Assembly (NCBI GenBank): GCA_002314945.1
Contig: DCHV01000080.1
Coordinates: 1-64,000, forward strand
Source of the DNA: Prevotellaceae bacterium UBA1743
GTDB lineage: Bacteria > Bacteroidota > Bacteroidia > Bacteroidales > Bacteroidaceae
Direction of reading: 5' to 3'
Length of the DNA stretch: 64,000 nucleotides
The notes under the pieces were generated by a model. That model was not told the origin of the DNA, did not search any database, and saw nothing but the letters and a program-made list of their open reading frames with translations. Position numbers and translations under genes: made by a program. Of this stretch, positions 54,225 to 61,046 are shown one piece after another (position 1 is the stretch's first letter; each line of letters begins with the position of its first letter).

Positions 54225-55601
54225 TTACATATTCGGTACGTGTATGCCATGGATTCTGCGATAGACCTCCAATGCATACACGTCCGTCATTCCTGATATA
54301 TAATCCAAAACCGCCATGATACGATCGTAGAGGTTTTTGGCTCTGACATCGTATTGTGGGCTAACTCTATTGAGTAGTTGTTGTGAATAGGCCTTCTGAG
54401 GACTTATCACGGCTCTTATCATCAGATCCAAGAGAGAGGTAATCACCCTATAACCAGCTATCTCAATATCTACCACATCCTTACAGGGATAGATACGTTG
54501 AAAGGCTACTTCCACACATCGTTGGAAAGCCCCTCTTGGCCTGTCGGCTATATGCTGAACTAAAGCACCGTTGAAACACCCGCTCAATATTTCATCCTCA
54601 TGTTCCACGAATACTCTCACACATTCCATTTCCAAACAATTGATGACACAACTCCTCAAGTAAACCACCTGTTCGTTGGTATCTTCCAATGTATCCATTC
54701 TACGCTCTATCCGCTCCCGCTGTTCCCCTTCGAAAAAAGCAAGCAAGAGTTCCTTGGTCTCTACCGTAGTCAATATTTTCAGTTTGTGAGCATCCTCGAT
54801 ATCCATTATCTCATAACAGATGTCATCGGCAGCCTCCACCAACCACACCAGCGGATGACGCACATAACGAACGCCATCCCCTTCACACGGCAGACGCAGA
54901 ATGCCAAGTTCCTCGGCTATACGTTCGAAGTGTTTCCTCTCACTCTCGAAAAATCCGAACTTGCCCTTCTCTCCTGCCTGATTGGATGAGACAGGATATT
55001 TCACAATGCTGGCCAACGTGCTATAGGTCATCACAAATCCGCCCTCTCTTCGTCCAAGAAAATGGTGAGTGAGTAGGCGGAACGCATTGGCATTGCCTTC
55101 GAAATGGATTACATCCTGCCATTGTGTTTCAGACAATCCATCACCTGTATCAGGACAAATGTAATCACGTAGGAACTGGCCCTCACCCTCGCTGAAATAA
55201 GTTGCAATGGCCTTTTCCCCACCATGCCCGAAAGGAGGATTGCCCAAATCATGTGCCAAACAAGCAGCACTCACCACACTGCCCATTTCGGAAAAGTGTG
55301 TTCCCTCCAGTTCTGGGTGACGTGAACGCAACAGGCGACTCACATCGTTGCCCAAACTACGGCCCACACTGCTCACCTCCAGGCTATGTGTCAACCTGTT
55401 GTGCACAAAGATACTTCCAGGAAGAGGGAATACCTGTGTTTTGTTTTGCAAGCGTCGAAAGGGGGCCGAAAAAATAAGACGGTCATAGTCACGCTGGAAT
55501 TCCGTTCGGTCTTCCCTGCCATTCGACCTGTTTTCCTGCCCTAACCTGCGAGTAGAGAGCAGTCGTGCCCAATCCATTTTCTGCGTGCCTACGTCTTTCA
55601 T
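54225..55601 (-). CDS. dgt: Deoxyguanosinetriphosphate triphosphohydrolase-like HD protein
   Basis: 458 residues of the HD-domain superfamily. [32 protein letters not shown] is the N-terminal signature (residues ~30-60). The metal-binding HD set is [30 protein letters not shown], and a later [18 protein letters not shown]. It converts dGTP (or other dNTPs) to nucleoside plus triphosphate. The ATG at 55601 overlaps the upstream stop (TGATG); an ATG at 55577 (MDWARLL) is an alternative. With dut it forms a dNTP-control pair. Confidence 0.92.
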   Translation of the reverse strand: MKDVGTQKMDWARLLSTRRLGQENRSNGREDRTEFQRDYDRLIFSAPFRRLQNKTQVFPLPGSIFVHNRLTHSLEVSSVGRSLGNDVSRLLRSRHPELEGTHFSEMGSVVSAACLAHDLGNPPFGHGGEKAIATYFSEGEGQFLRDYICPDTGDGLSETQWQDVIHFEGNANAFRLLTHHFLGRREGGFVMTYSTLASIVKYPVSSNQAGEKGKFGFFESERKHFERIAEELGILRLPCEGDGVRYVRHPLVWLVEAADDICYEIMDIEDAHKLKILTTVETKELLLAFFEGEQRERIERRMDTLEDTNEQVVYLRSCVINCLEMECVRVFVEHEDEILSGCFNGALVQHIADRPRGAFQRCVEVAFQRIYPCKDVVDIEIAGYRVITSLLDLMIRAVISPQKAYSQQLLNRVSPQYDVRAKNLYDRIMAVLDYISGMTDVYALEVYRRIHGIHVPNM

Positions 55602-56602
55602 CACTTAGTATTCTCTCCTTTTGGTTTATAGAACAACTTGTTTGCACCACTCGTCACCTTCACAAGTTCGGGATGCTCTGCCGCAAATGTGTCTATATGT
55701 CTCATACGCTTCTCCTCCAGTATCTCATCTACAGCAATCAAGATGCCGGTTTCCTCCACGTCGCCAAAACCATCATTGATGGCTGTACCAAACAATCTCA
55801 TCGTAGGACTAAGTCCCATGTAAGCATTCACTAGTGGAGGGATGTTGTAACCCAGTTTACGAACCTCCCTGTTCAAAATACGATAATCGGCCTTGAACTC
55901 ATCCTCGGTAAACAAATCACAGAACGTCTCTGGATCATGCCATAGGTTCAGAGGTTTCATCGGTTGAATCAACTGGTCGGGATCACGGAAGTGCTTATCC
56001 AGAAAATACAATATCATGTCGCGTGCCATGCGGTCGTAACTGGGATACATCGTAAACTTTCCAAAAAGGTAGCGTACATTGGGTTCTATCACCGTGAGAG
56101 CGCCAAGGCCGTCCCATAGATTATCCAATGCAAAAAGGCTCTTGGCACCTGCGCGACTACTCTGATATTCAGGCGCGACAAAACTACGTCCAAGTTCTAT
56201 CGTGTATGGCATGTACTCACGCATGAATCGTTCTGAGAACCGAAACATGTGACTCGTGGCCAAAACGGGCTGCCCCTCTTTGTCCGTGGCGACCTCGCTT
56301 CCCAACAGATAACGATAACCACCCAGGATTTCCTCTTCACGAGGATCCCATACGAGCAACTGTTTGTAGGGTTGCTCCATTGTATCATACTCGTCTATAT
56401 CCATCGACAGCCCTGTACCACCTCCTGCCGCACGAAAGGCAATCTCACGCAATCGTCCGATCTCACGCACAGTATTGGGCGCATTATGCCACGTCACTAC
56501 ATATATCTCGTTGTTGCTACGGTTAGTAGTCCTAAGCCTTCTCTCGGATGTCAGTTCGGCACGGAGAAGTTCCCTCGGCACCTTCGCTATTATCTCTTCC
56601 AT
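55601..56602 (-). CDS. GNAT/hemolysin-type N-acyltransferase, GlsB-like (glycine lipid synthesis)
   Basis: 333 residues. An acyl-ACP-dependent N-acyltransferase fold related to OlsB: NTVREIGRLREIAFRAAGGGTGLSMDIDEYD near residue 45, LLVWDPREEEILGGYRYLLGSE, and YTIELGRSFVAPEYQS near residue 140. In Bacteroides thetaiotaomicron a protein of this type (GlsB) N-acylates glycine, and the adjacent PlsC-like GlsA adds the second chain. The same pair lies here with a 54-nt gap, so the assignment rests on family plus context. Often annotated simply as hemolysin. Confidence 0.82.
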   Translation of the reverse strand: MEEIIAKVPRELLRAELTSERRLRTTNRSNNEIYVVTWHNAPNTVREIGRLREIAFRAAGGGTGLSMDIDEYDTMEQPYKQLLVWDPREEEILGGYRYLLGSEVATDKEGQPVLATSHMFRFSERFMREYMPYTIELGRSFVAPEYQSSRAGAKSLFALDNLWDGLGALTVIEPNVRYLFGKFTMYPSYDRMARDMILYFLDKHFRDPDQLIQPMKPLNLWHDPETFCDLFTEDEFKADYRILNREVRKLGYNIPPLVNAYMGLSPTMRLFGTAINDGFGDVEETGILIAVDEILEEKRMRHIDTFAAEHPELVKVTSGANKLFYKPKGENTK

Positions 56603-56656
56603 TTATATTGTTTTCGTTTTATCTCTTTGAAAAAATTGTTCGAATATGAGTCTGCC

Positions 56657-57478
56657 CTATAATTCGTACACTCTATCCTGTACCCATTGTGCCCACTCGG
56701 CCGGTGTACGACTATGGTCAAATGTCTGATATGGAATGGGTTTTCCGATGCGCACCATATAATGCGACCCATTGCTGCGTCTCATCTCATTGGGGAGTAG
56801 TAGCATAGCAAAGTTGGGCAGATGCAGTCGTTTGCACCACATGGCAACACGATAGAACCGGTTACTGTTGCGCCCCACAAAATGAATAGGCACCACATCC
56901 CTTTGGTGTTTCACACTACGTATTATGAAAGTCTTCCCCCAGGGGAGGTCGCGTATCGTGCCGTCACTCCTTTTTCTGCTACACAAGCCTGCAGGGAACA
57001 TCAGTACATGATTCTTGCCCGAGAAAGCGCTCTCGACCATTGCTGGCAGATTACGCGACTGGCGTCCTATCTTGTTGATAGGAATACACAACGGAGCCAG
57101 ACCTTGCAGATTCATCAGCAAATCGTTCACAAGATACTTTATTTTTCCTTCGTAGTGCTCACCGACAATCCATCCCAACGCAACACCATCAATAGCGCCC
57201 AAGGGATGATTGCTCACGAACGTATGGTAGCGTCCATCGTCAGGAAGATTCTCCTTACCTTCCACGGTCACATCCGCACCAAGGTACTTCACTCCCTCAC
57301 GACAGAATTCCACTCCTTCAAAGCCTTTGCGGAGAAATACGTTGACAAAATCCTGTTGGACGAATTTTTTTAGCCAAGTCACCACAAATCGGGGAATATA
57401 CTTTGCTTTCTTTCCAATTCTGGATTGGATTATTTCGTCCAAATCAATCTCCTTTATTCCACTTTGTTCAATGGGCAT
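56657..57478 (-). CDS. PlsC-like O-acyltransferase, GlsA-like
   Basis: 273 residues of the LPLAT family. The catalytic motif reads FVSNHPLGAIDGVALG: His and Asp are separated by five residues rather than the four of classical NHx4D, as in the Bacteroidetes subgroup. Further blocks are VLMFPAGLCSRKRSDGTIRDLPWGKTFI and HFVGRNSNRFYRV. It probably O-acylates N-acyl-glycine to complete glycine lipids, with the downstream GlsB-like enzyme. First gene of the seven-gene operon ending in the EnvC-like gene. Confidence 0.82.
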   Translation of the reverse strand: MPIEQSGIKEIDLDEIIQSRIGKKAKYIPRFVVTWLKKFVQQDFVNVFLRKGFEGVEFCREGVKYLGADVTVEGKENLPDDGRYHTFVSNHPLGAIDGVALGWIVGEHYEGKIKYLVNDLLMNLQGLAPLCIPINKIGRQSRNLPAMVESAFSGKNHVLMFPAGLCSRKRSDGTIRDLPWGKTFIIRSVKHQRDVVPIHFVGRNSNRFYRVAMWCKRLHLPNFAMLLLPNEMRRSNGSHYMVRIGKPIPYQTFDHSRTPAEWAQWVQDRVYEL

Positions 57479-57502
57479 ATCACGTATTTACAAAATAATG
57501 TG

Positions 57503-57510
57503 CAAAAATA
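57503..57510 (-). promoter_or_regulatory. Promoter -7 box of the glsA-to-EnvC operon
   Basis: Minus strand TATTTTTG (TAnnTTTG), 25 nt before the ATG at 57478. Confidence 0.55.
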
Positions 57511-57681
57511 GCAAAACTTTCCCAATTATGCGAATATTTTCATCACAAAAAATGGCATTCGACAGCACTTTATTCCCAATGAGGGCGTTTACAAACAAGG
57601 TTCATTGATTCACTATCTTCTGCCGGGAGAACTCTCGCCTGCCGAAATCAGTGAAAAAATATTGACAAAACAAAAGATAAA

Positions 57682-57725
57682 CGATAGGAAGGAATTACGA
57701 AGGGATTACGAAGGGATAGCGAAGG
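57682..57725. repeat. Four tandem 11-bp units
   Basis: CGATAGGAAGG, AATTACGAAGG, GATTACGAAGG, GATAGCGAAGG, without spacers. The period matches the arrays at 22.9 and 29.1 kb but the unit sequence differs. Located between two divergent transcription units. Confidence 0.85.
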
Positions 57726-57762
57726 GTTAAACTGAGAGGAAAATTTACGTGTATTTATACAT

Positions 57763-57792
57763 GAAAAAGGCTGAGGAGGGGGGGGCACCTCA
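57763..57792 (-). terminator. Weak terminator after the small secreted protein
   Basis: On the minus strand TGAGG (overlapping the stop codon) pairs with CCTCA across a C-rich loop, followed by GCCTTTTT. Only five base pairs, so tentative. Confidence 0.4.
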
Positions 57793-58158
57793 ATTTATTT
57801 TCACTGGGCGGTTGTTGACAAAGTACCATCCGCGCGGCAAACCGGCCAAGGAATTCATTCCTTTGGAAAGACGCATAGCCATCAGGAATACACCATTTTG
57901 ATTGTAGATGGGAAGGACTTGATTATGGTCACTCTCTATCTTGACCACATGACCTGTTACGTACATTCGTATAGGGTAAGCACTTGTACTCATTTTTTTA
58001 TATTGTCCCCAATCCAAAGACGGCCGCCAGACATTCATACTATCCACATACGTCAGAGTAGAATCCACTTTCGTATGTTGGTTTTGAGCCACGACGAAAA
58101 TGTGACATACAGACGTCAGGCACAATATCACAAGTACAATTCTGACATATTTTTTCAT
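57790..58158 (-). CDS. Small secreted protein with sorting-like C terminus
   Basis: 122 residues. Signal peptide MKKYVRIVLVILCLTSVCHIFVVAQ, a charged middle, then GHVVKIESDHNQVLPIYNQN and a C terminus MNSLAGLPRGWYFVNNRPVK. That end resembles the short 'G-Y-hydrophobic-N-G-K-hydrophobic-K' tails of many Bacteroidales exported proteins, including the BspA-like protein in this window. ATG at 58170 (12 nt earlier frame extension MQKE) is an alternative start. Function unknown. It lies 106 nt after the cyclophilin gene. Confidence 0.7.
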   Translation of the reverse strand: MKKYVRIVLVILCLTSVCHIFVVAQNQHTKVDSTLTYVDSMNVWRPSLDWGQYKKMSTSAYPIRMYVTGHVVKIESDHNQVLPIYNQNGVFLMAMRLSKGMNSLAGLPRGWYFVNNRPVKIN

Positions 58159-58264
58159 CTCTTTCTGCATACGAATTCTTAATCTAAGACGCAACAGTAC
58201 CGCTCTTGGTTTAATTCCCTACAAGAAGAAAATTTCTCGTACAAAGTTCATTTCTCGTGAGTCG

Positions 58265-58954
58265 TCATTTCCCTCTTTGCTCAATAGTCATCTGTCTGAT
58301 TACAATATCCTTCAAAGGCCGATCGTTTGAATCCGTTGGCTCAAGCTGAATCTCCTTCACAACATCCAATCCTTCTATCACTTCCCCAAACACGGTGAAA
58401 GTACCATCCAGATGCGGGCATCCTCCGCGCATCGTATAATCATCCACCATCTGTGGAGTAAGTTCAACACCTTTCTCCTCGAGCATGGCCCGCACTTTTT
58501 TGATAGAACCAGCACCCTGTTTCTTCCCCCATACGATATAGAACTGACTCCCGCTGCTACGCATCTCCGGATTGACATCATCTGGTTCGCGAGCTGCAGC
58601 AAGTGCTCCTCTCCAATGATACAAATAGGGCAAGCAAAACTCAGGAGGGAGCGTGTAACCAGGCCCTCCCTCGCCAAGCAAATCCCCAGGTAAAGAAGAC
58701 CTGGAATCAGGGTCTCCACCTTGAATCATATAGTCACTTATCGTACGATGGAAAAGCGTACCATCGTAATAACCTTTCTCGACAAGTGTCAAGAAATTTT
58801 CACGATGAATAGGAGTCTCTTCAAACAGAGCAACACGAATAGTTCCGCAATCAGTTTCCATCCTTACGATTGCACGTTTCTCCTTCTTCTTGCATTCAGC
58901 TAAACCTGGAACCAAGCATAGGACGAACAGCCATAAAAGAATCTTGTCAAACAT
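58265..58954 (-). CDS. Cyclophilin-type peptidyl-prolyl cis-trans isomerase, exported
   Basis: 229 residues. Signal peptide (ILLWLFVLCLVPGLAEC, possible lipidation at the Cys), then the cyclophilin barrel: TPIHRENFLTLVEKGYYDGTLFHRTISDYMIQGGDP with the catalytic Arg in FHR, GSQFYIVWGKKQ and FTVFGEVIEGLDVVKEI. It contains an insertion near residue 150 (KVRAMLEEKGVELTPQMVDD) typical of Bacteroidetes members. It speeds proline isomerisation during folding in the envelope. ATG at 58954 fits the promoter box. Confidence 0.93.
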   Translation of the reverse strand: MFDKILLWLFVLCLVPGLAECKKKEKRAIVRMETDCGTIRVALFEETPIHRENFLTLVEKGYYDGTLFHRTISDYMIQGGDPDSRSSLPGDLLGEGGPGYTLPPEFCLPYLYHWRGALAAAREPDDVNPEMRSSGSQFYIVWGKKQGAGSIKKVRAMLEEKGVELTPQMVDDYTMRGGCPHLDGTFTVFGEVIEGLDVVKEIQLEPTDSNDRPLKDIVIRQMTIEQRGK

Positions 58955-58973
58955 AGTTAATAACAACTTTTTG

Positions 58974-58981
58974 CAAAAGTA
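58974..58981 (-). promoter_or_regulatory. Promoter -7 box of the cyclophilin gene
   Basis: Minus strand TACTTTTG, 20 nt before the ATG at 58954. Confidence 0.6.
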
Positions 58982-59156
58982 CGGAAAAATTCCCCACCAC
59001 GCGACACTCTTTCATAAAAAAATATACCAAGATGCAATATTTGCAATAACATGCTAAAACAAACTATCTTAGAAACATTTCGAAAGCCTCTGAAGCAAAG
59101 ACATGAAACGCACCAAAAAAAATATTTTCAGAAAAAATAAAAAAAATACCATAATA

Positions 59157-59176
59157 TGTGGGGAATTGTGGGGAAT
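59157..59176 (+). promoter_or_regulatory. MraZ operator: two TGTGGGGAAT direct repeats
   Basis: TGTGGGGAAT occurs twice head to tail (59157-59166, 59167-59176), giving TGGGG-N5-TGGGG. Known MraZ sites are TGGGN repeats spaced by 5 nt. The site lies 6 bp before the -7 box of the mraZ promoter, where bound protein would block RNA polymerase. A third copy is not visible. Confidence 0.75.
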
Positions 59177-59182
59177 AATTCG

Positions 59183-59190
59183 TACCTTTG
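59183..59190 (+). promoter_or_regulatory. Promoter -7 box of the division/cell-wall cluster
   Basis: TACCTTTG, 42 nt before the mraZ ATG. The -33 region is replaced by the TGTGGGG repeats. An in-frame TTG at 59188 lies within this box and is excluded as a start. Confidence 0.7.
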
Positions 59191-59232
59191 ACACCTGAAA
59201 TTATATATAAAGCAAAAAGAAACAACGCGCAC

Positions 59233-59703
59233 ATGAGATTCATTGGTAACTTCGATGCAAAAGTGGACGAAAAAGGCCGTGTATTTGTTCCAAGCAGTTT
59301 TAGAAAAATTCTGCAAAAGAACGAGACGGATCATCTCATTCTACGACGTGACGTTTTTCAAAAATGTCTCGTATTATTCCCACAAGAAATATGGGATGAG
59401 CAGGTAGATGCCATTACTGCCCGAACCAACATGTTCGACCGGCAAGGAAGGGATGCGTTGCGTAGATTTGTTGCAAGTGCAGAGCCCATGACACTCGATA
59501 GCGGAGGACGAATCCTATTACCTCGCCGATACATGGAAGAAGCCAACATACACAGCGAGGTACGATTCATCGGAGTAGATAACACGATAGAGATCTGGAG
59601 TCGTCAAGAAGCAGACTCATTATTGGACAACTCGGAAAATCTGGCAGACATGCTTGAGGAAATGATGTCCCCCAAAACCTGCCAGCAACAAGAAAAAGAA
59701 TGA
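59233..59703 (+). CDS. mraZ: Transcriptional regulator MraZ
   Basis: 156 residues with two SpoVT/AbrB-like repeats: FIGNFDAKVDEKGRVFVPSSFRKIL at the N terminus and PMTLDSGGRILLPRRYMEEANI near residue 95. Each carries the DxxGR core. MraZ forms a ring-shaped oligomer that represses its own operon by binding TGGGN repeats; matching repeats sit in the promoter just upstream. First gene of the dcw cluster; stop overlaps rsmH (ATGA). Confidence 0.95.
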   Translation: MRFIGNFDAKVDEKGRVFVPSSFRKILQKNETDHLILRRDVFQKCLVLFPQEIWDEQVDAITARTNMFDRQGRDALRRFVASAEPMTLDSGGRILLPRRYMEEANIHSEVRFIGVDNTIEIWSRQEADSLLDNSENLADMLEEMMSPKTCQQQEKE

Positions 59704-60611
59704 ATTGCGAGACGTATCATATTCCAGTAATGCTATCCCAATCCATCGACGGATTGAACATCCATCCTGAAGGGATCTATCTCGATCTGACTTTCGGAGG
59801 GGGAGGACATAGCATGGAGATACTCTCACATCTGCAGGGTGAGGGCCACTTGTACGCATTCGACCAAGACCTGGATGCTATGAGAGGTATCCCCACAAGC
59901 AAGCAGTTCACTTTTGTACGCAGCAATTTCCGCTTCCTGAGAAACTGGATGCAATACTACGGAGTAGAACAGGTGGACGGAATTTTGGCCGACCTGGGAG
60001 TGAGTAGCCATCATCTGGATGAAGGTGAGCGAGGATTTAGTTTCCGCTACGACGCCCCATTGGATATGCGAATGAACCAGAAAGGAAAAACCACGGCTAT
60101 GACCATCCTGCAAGAATATAGCGAAGAACAACTATCGGATATTCTATTCCTGTACGGAGAACTGAAGAACAGCCGACGCATTGCAGCTAAGTTGGTGGAA
60201 TCACGCAAGAACAAGCCACTTCAAACCACAGGTCAACTGGCTGACACATTGCGTCCCCTGATGGGATATGACCGTGAGAAGAAAGATTTGGCAAGGGTAT
60301 TTCAGGCATTACGCATAGAGGTAAACCACGAGATGGAATCCTTGAAGCAAATGCTGACAGAATCCATCAACATACTCAAACCTGGTGGACGGTTGGTGGT
60401 ATTGACGTATCATTCATTGGAGGATAGAATGGTGAAGAATATCATCCGACATGGTAATGTAGAAGGAAAGCCACAGACAGATGATGTATATGGAAGCATA
60501 AAAGCACCCTTGAAAGCCGTCGTCCGGAATGTTATCACACCCGAAGAGGAAGAATTGGCGACCAATCCCCGAAGCCGTTCCGCGAAACTACGTATCGCAC
60601 AAAAAATATAG
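59700..60611 (+). CDS. rsmH: 16S rRNA (cytosine1402-N4)-methyltransferase
   Basis: 303 residues. SAM-binding start YHIPVMLSQSIDGLNIHPEG then LDLTFGGGGHSMEIL, followed by the family-specific GVSSHHLDEGERGFSFRYDAPLDMRMNQ near residue 100, and VLTYHSLEDRMVKN near residue 230. RSRSAKLRIAQK is at the end. It methylates C1402 in the ribosomal P site. It is a conserved member of the dcw cluster. Confidence 0.97.
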   Translation: MNCETYHIPVMLSQSIDGLNIHPEGIYLDLTFGGGGHSMEILSHLQGEGHLYAFDQDLDAMRGIPTSKQFTFVRSNFRFLRNWMQYYGVEQVDGILADLGVSSHHLDEGERGFSFRYDAPLDMRMNQKGKTTAMTILQEYSEEQLSDILFLYGELKNSRRIAAKLVESRKNKPLQTTGQLADTLRPLMGYDREKKDLARVFQALRIEVNHEMESLKQMLTESINILKPGGRLVVLTYHSLEDRMVKNIIRHGNVEGKPQTDDVYGSIKAPLKAVVRNVITPEEEELATNPRSRSAKLRIAQKI

Positions 60612-60614
60612 AAG

Positions 60615-61046
60615 ATGGATTCAGAAAAACATATAGACCCCCTATTGCCAGATAACAACAAGAGTAAACTGTTAAGTTCTCTGGCATCGGAAGACGAAGA
60701 AAATGCCAAGCAATTGCAACATTGGAAGGATGTGGCAAATGCGCTCAGTATTGACTGGGGATGGATACAAAGGCAAATGGGTGTAATCGGGCTCATTGCC
60801 TTGGGGGTATTACTGTACATCACCAACCGTTATCAAGCACAGCAGGAAGCCATAGAAGCAGAGGCTTTACGCAATGAGCTGAAAGACTGGAAATACAGGA
60901 GTTTGACACGCAGTAGTGAACTGACTCTGAAATGCAGACAAAGCAATCTGGAAGAGATATTGCATGAAATGGGAGACACCACAATAACATTCAATGTAAC
61001 CCCTCCCTACAAACTGACAAGTAAAGAAAAGAGAGAAGCCGAATGA
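60615..61046 (+). CDS. FtsL-like division protein
   Basis: 143 residues: a cytoplasmic N-terminal ~60 residues, one membrane helix (MGVIGLIALGVLLYITNRYQ near residue 56), then a periplasmic coiled coil (AIEAEALRNELKDWKYRSLTRSSEL). Size, topology and position between rsmH and ftsI match FtsL, which bridges FtsB/FtsQ and the septal synthase FtsWI. Sequence conservation of FtsL is low, so the call rests mostly on topology and order. The stop overlaps ftsI. Confidence 0.8.
   Translation: MDSEKHIDPLLPDNNKSKLLSSLASEDEENAKQLQHWKDVANALSIDWGWIQRQMGVIGLIALGVLLYITNRYQAQQEAIEAEALRNELKDWKYRSLTRSSELTLKCRQSNLEEILHEMGDTTITFNVTPPYKLTSKEKREAE

Larger units (their letters stand above)
57479..57789. other. 310-bp intergenic region with promoter, 11-bp array and a cryptic open frame
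   Basis: It holds the glsA promoter box, a frame open from the TAG near 57510 to the TAA at 57728-57730 without an ATG, and the 11-bp array listed below. A run of eight G occurs at 57778-57785. Confidence 0.6.

Noticed and set aside
57778..57785. Run of eight G as a phase-variation tract
   Set aside because: It is outside any reading frame and downstream of the nearest gene's stop, more likely the loop of a weak terminator.
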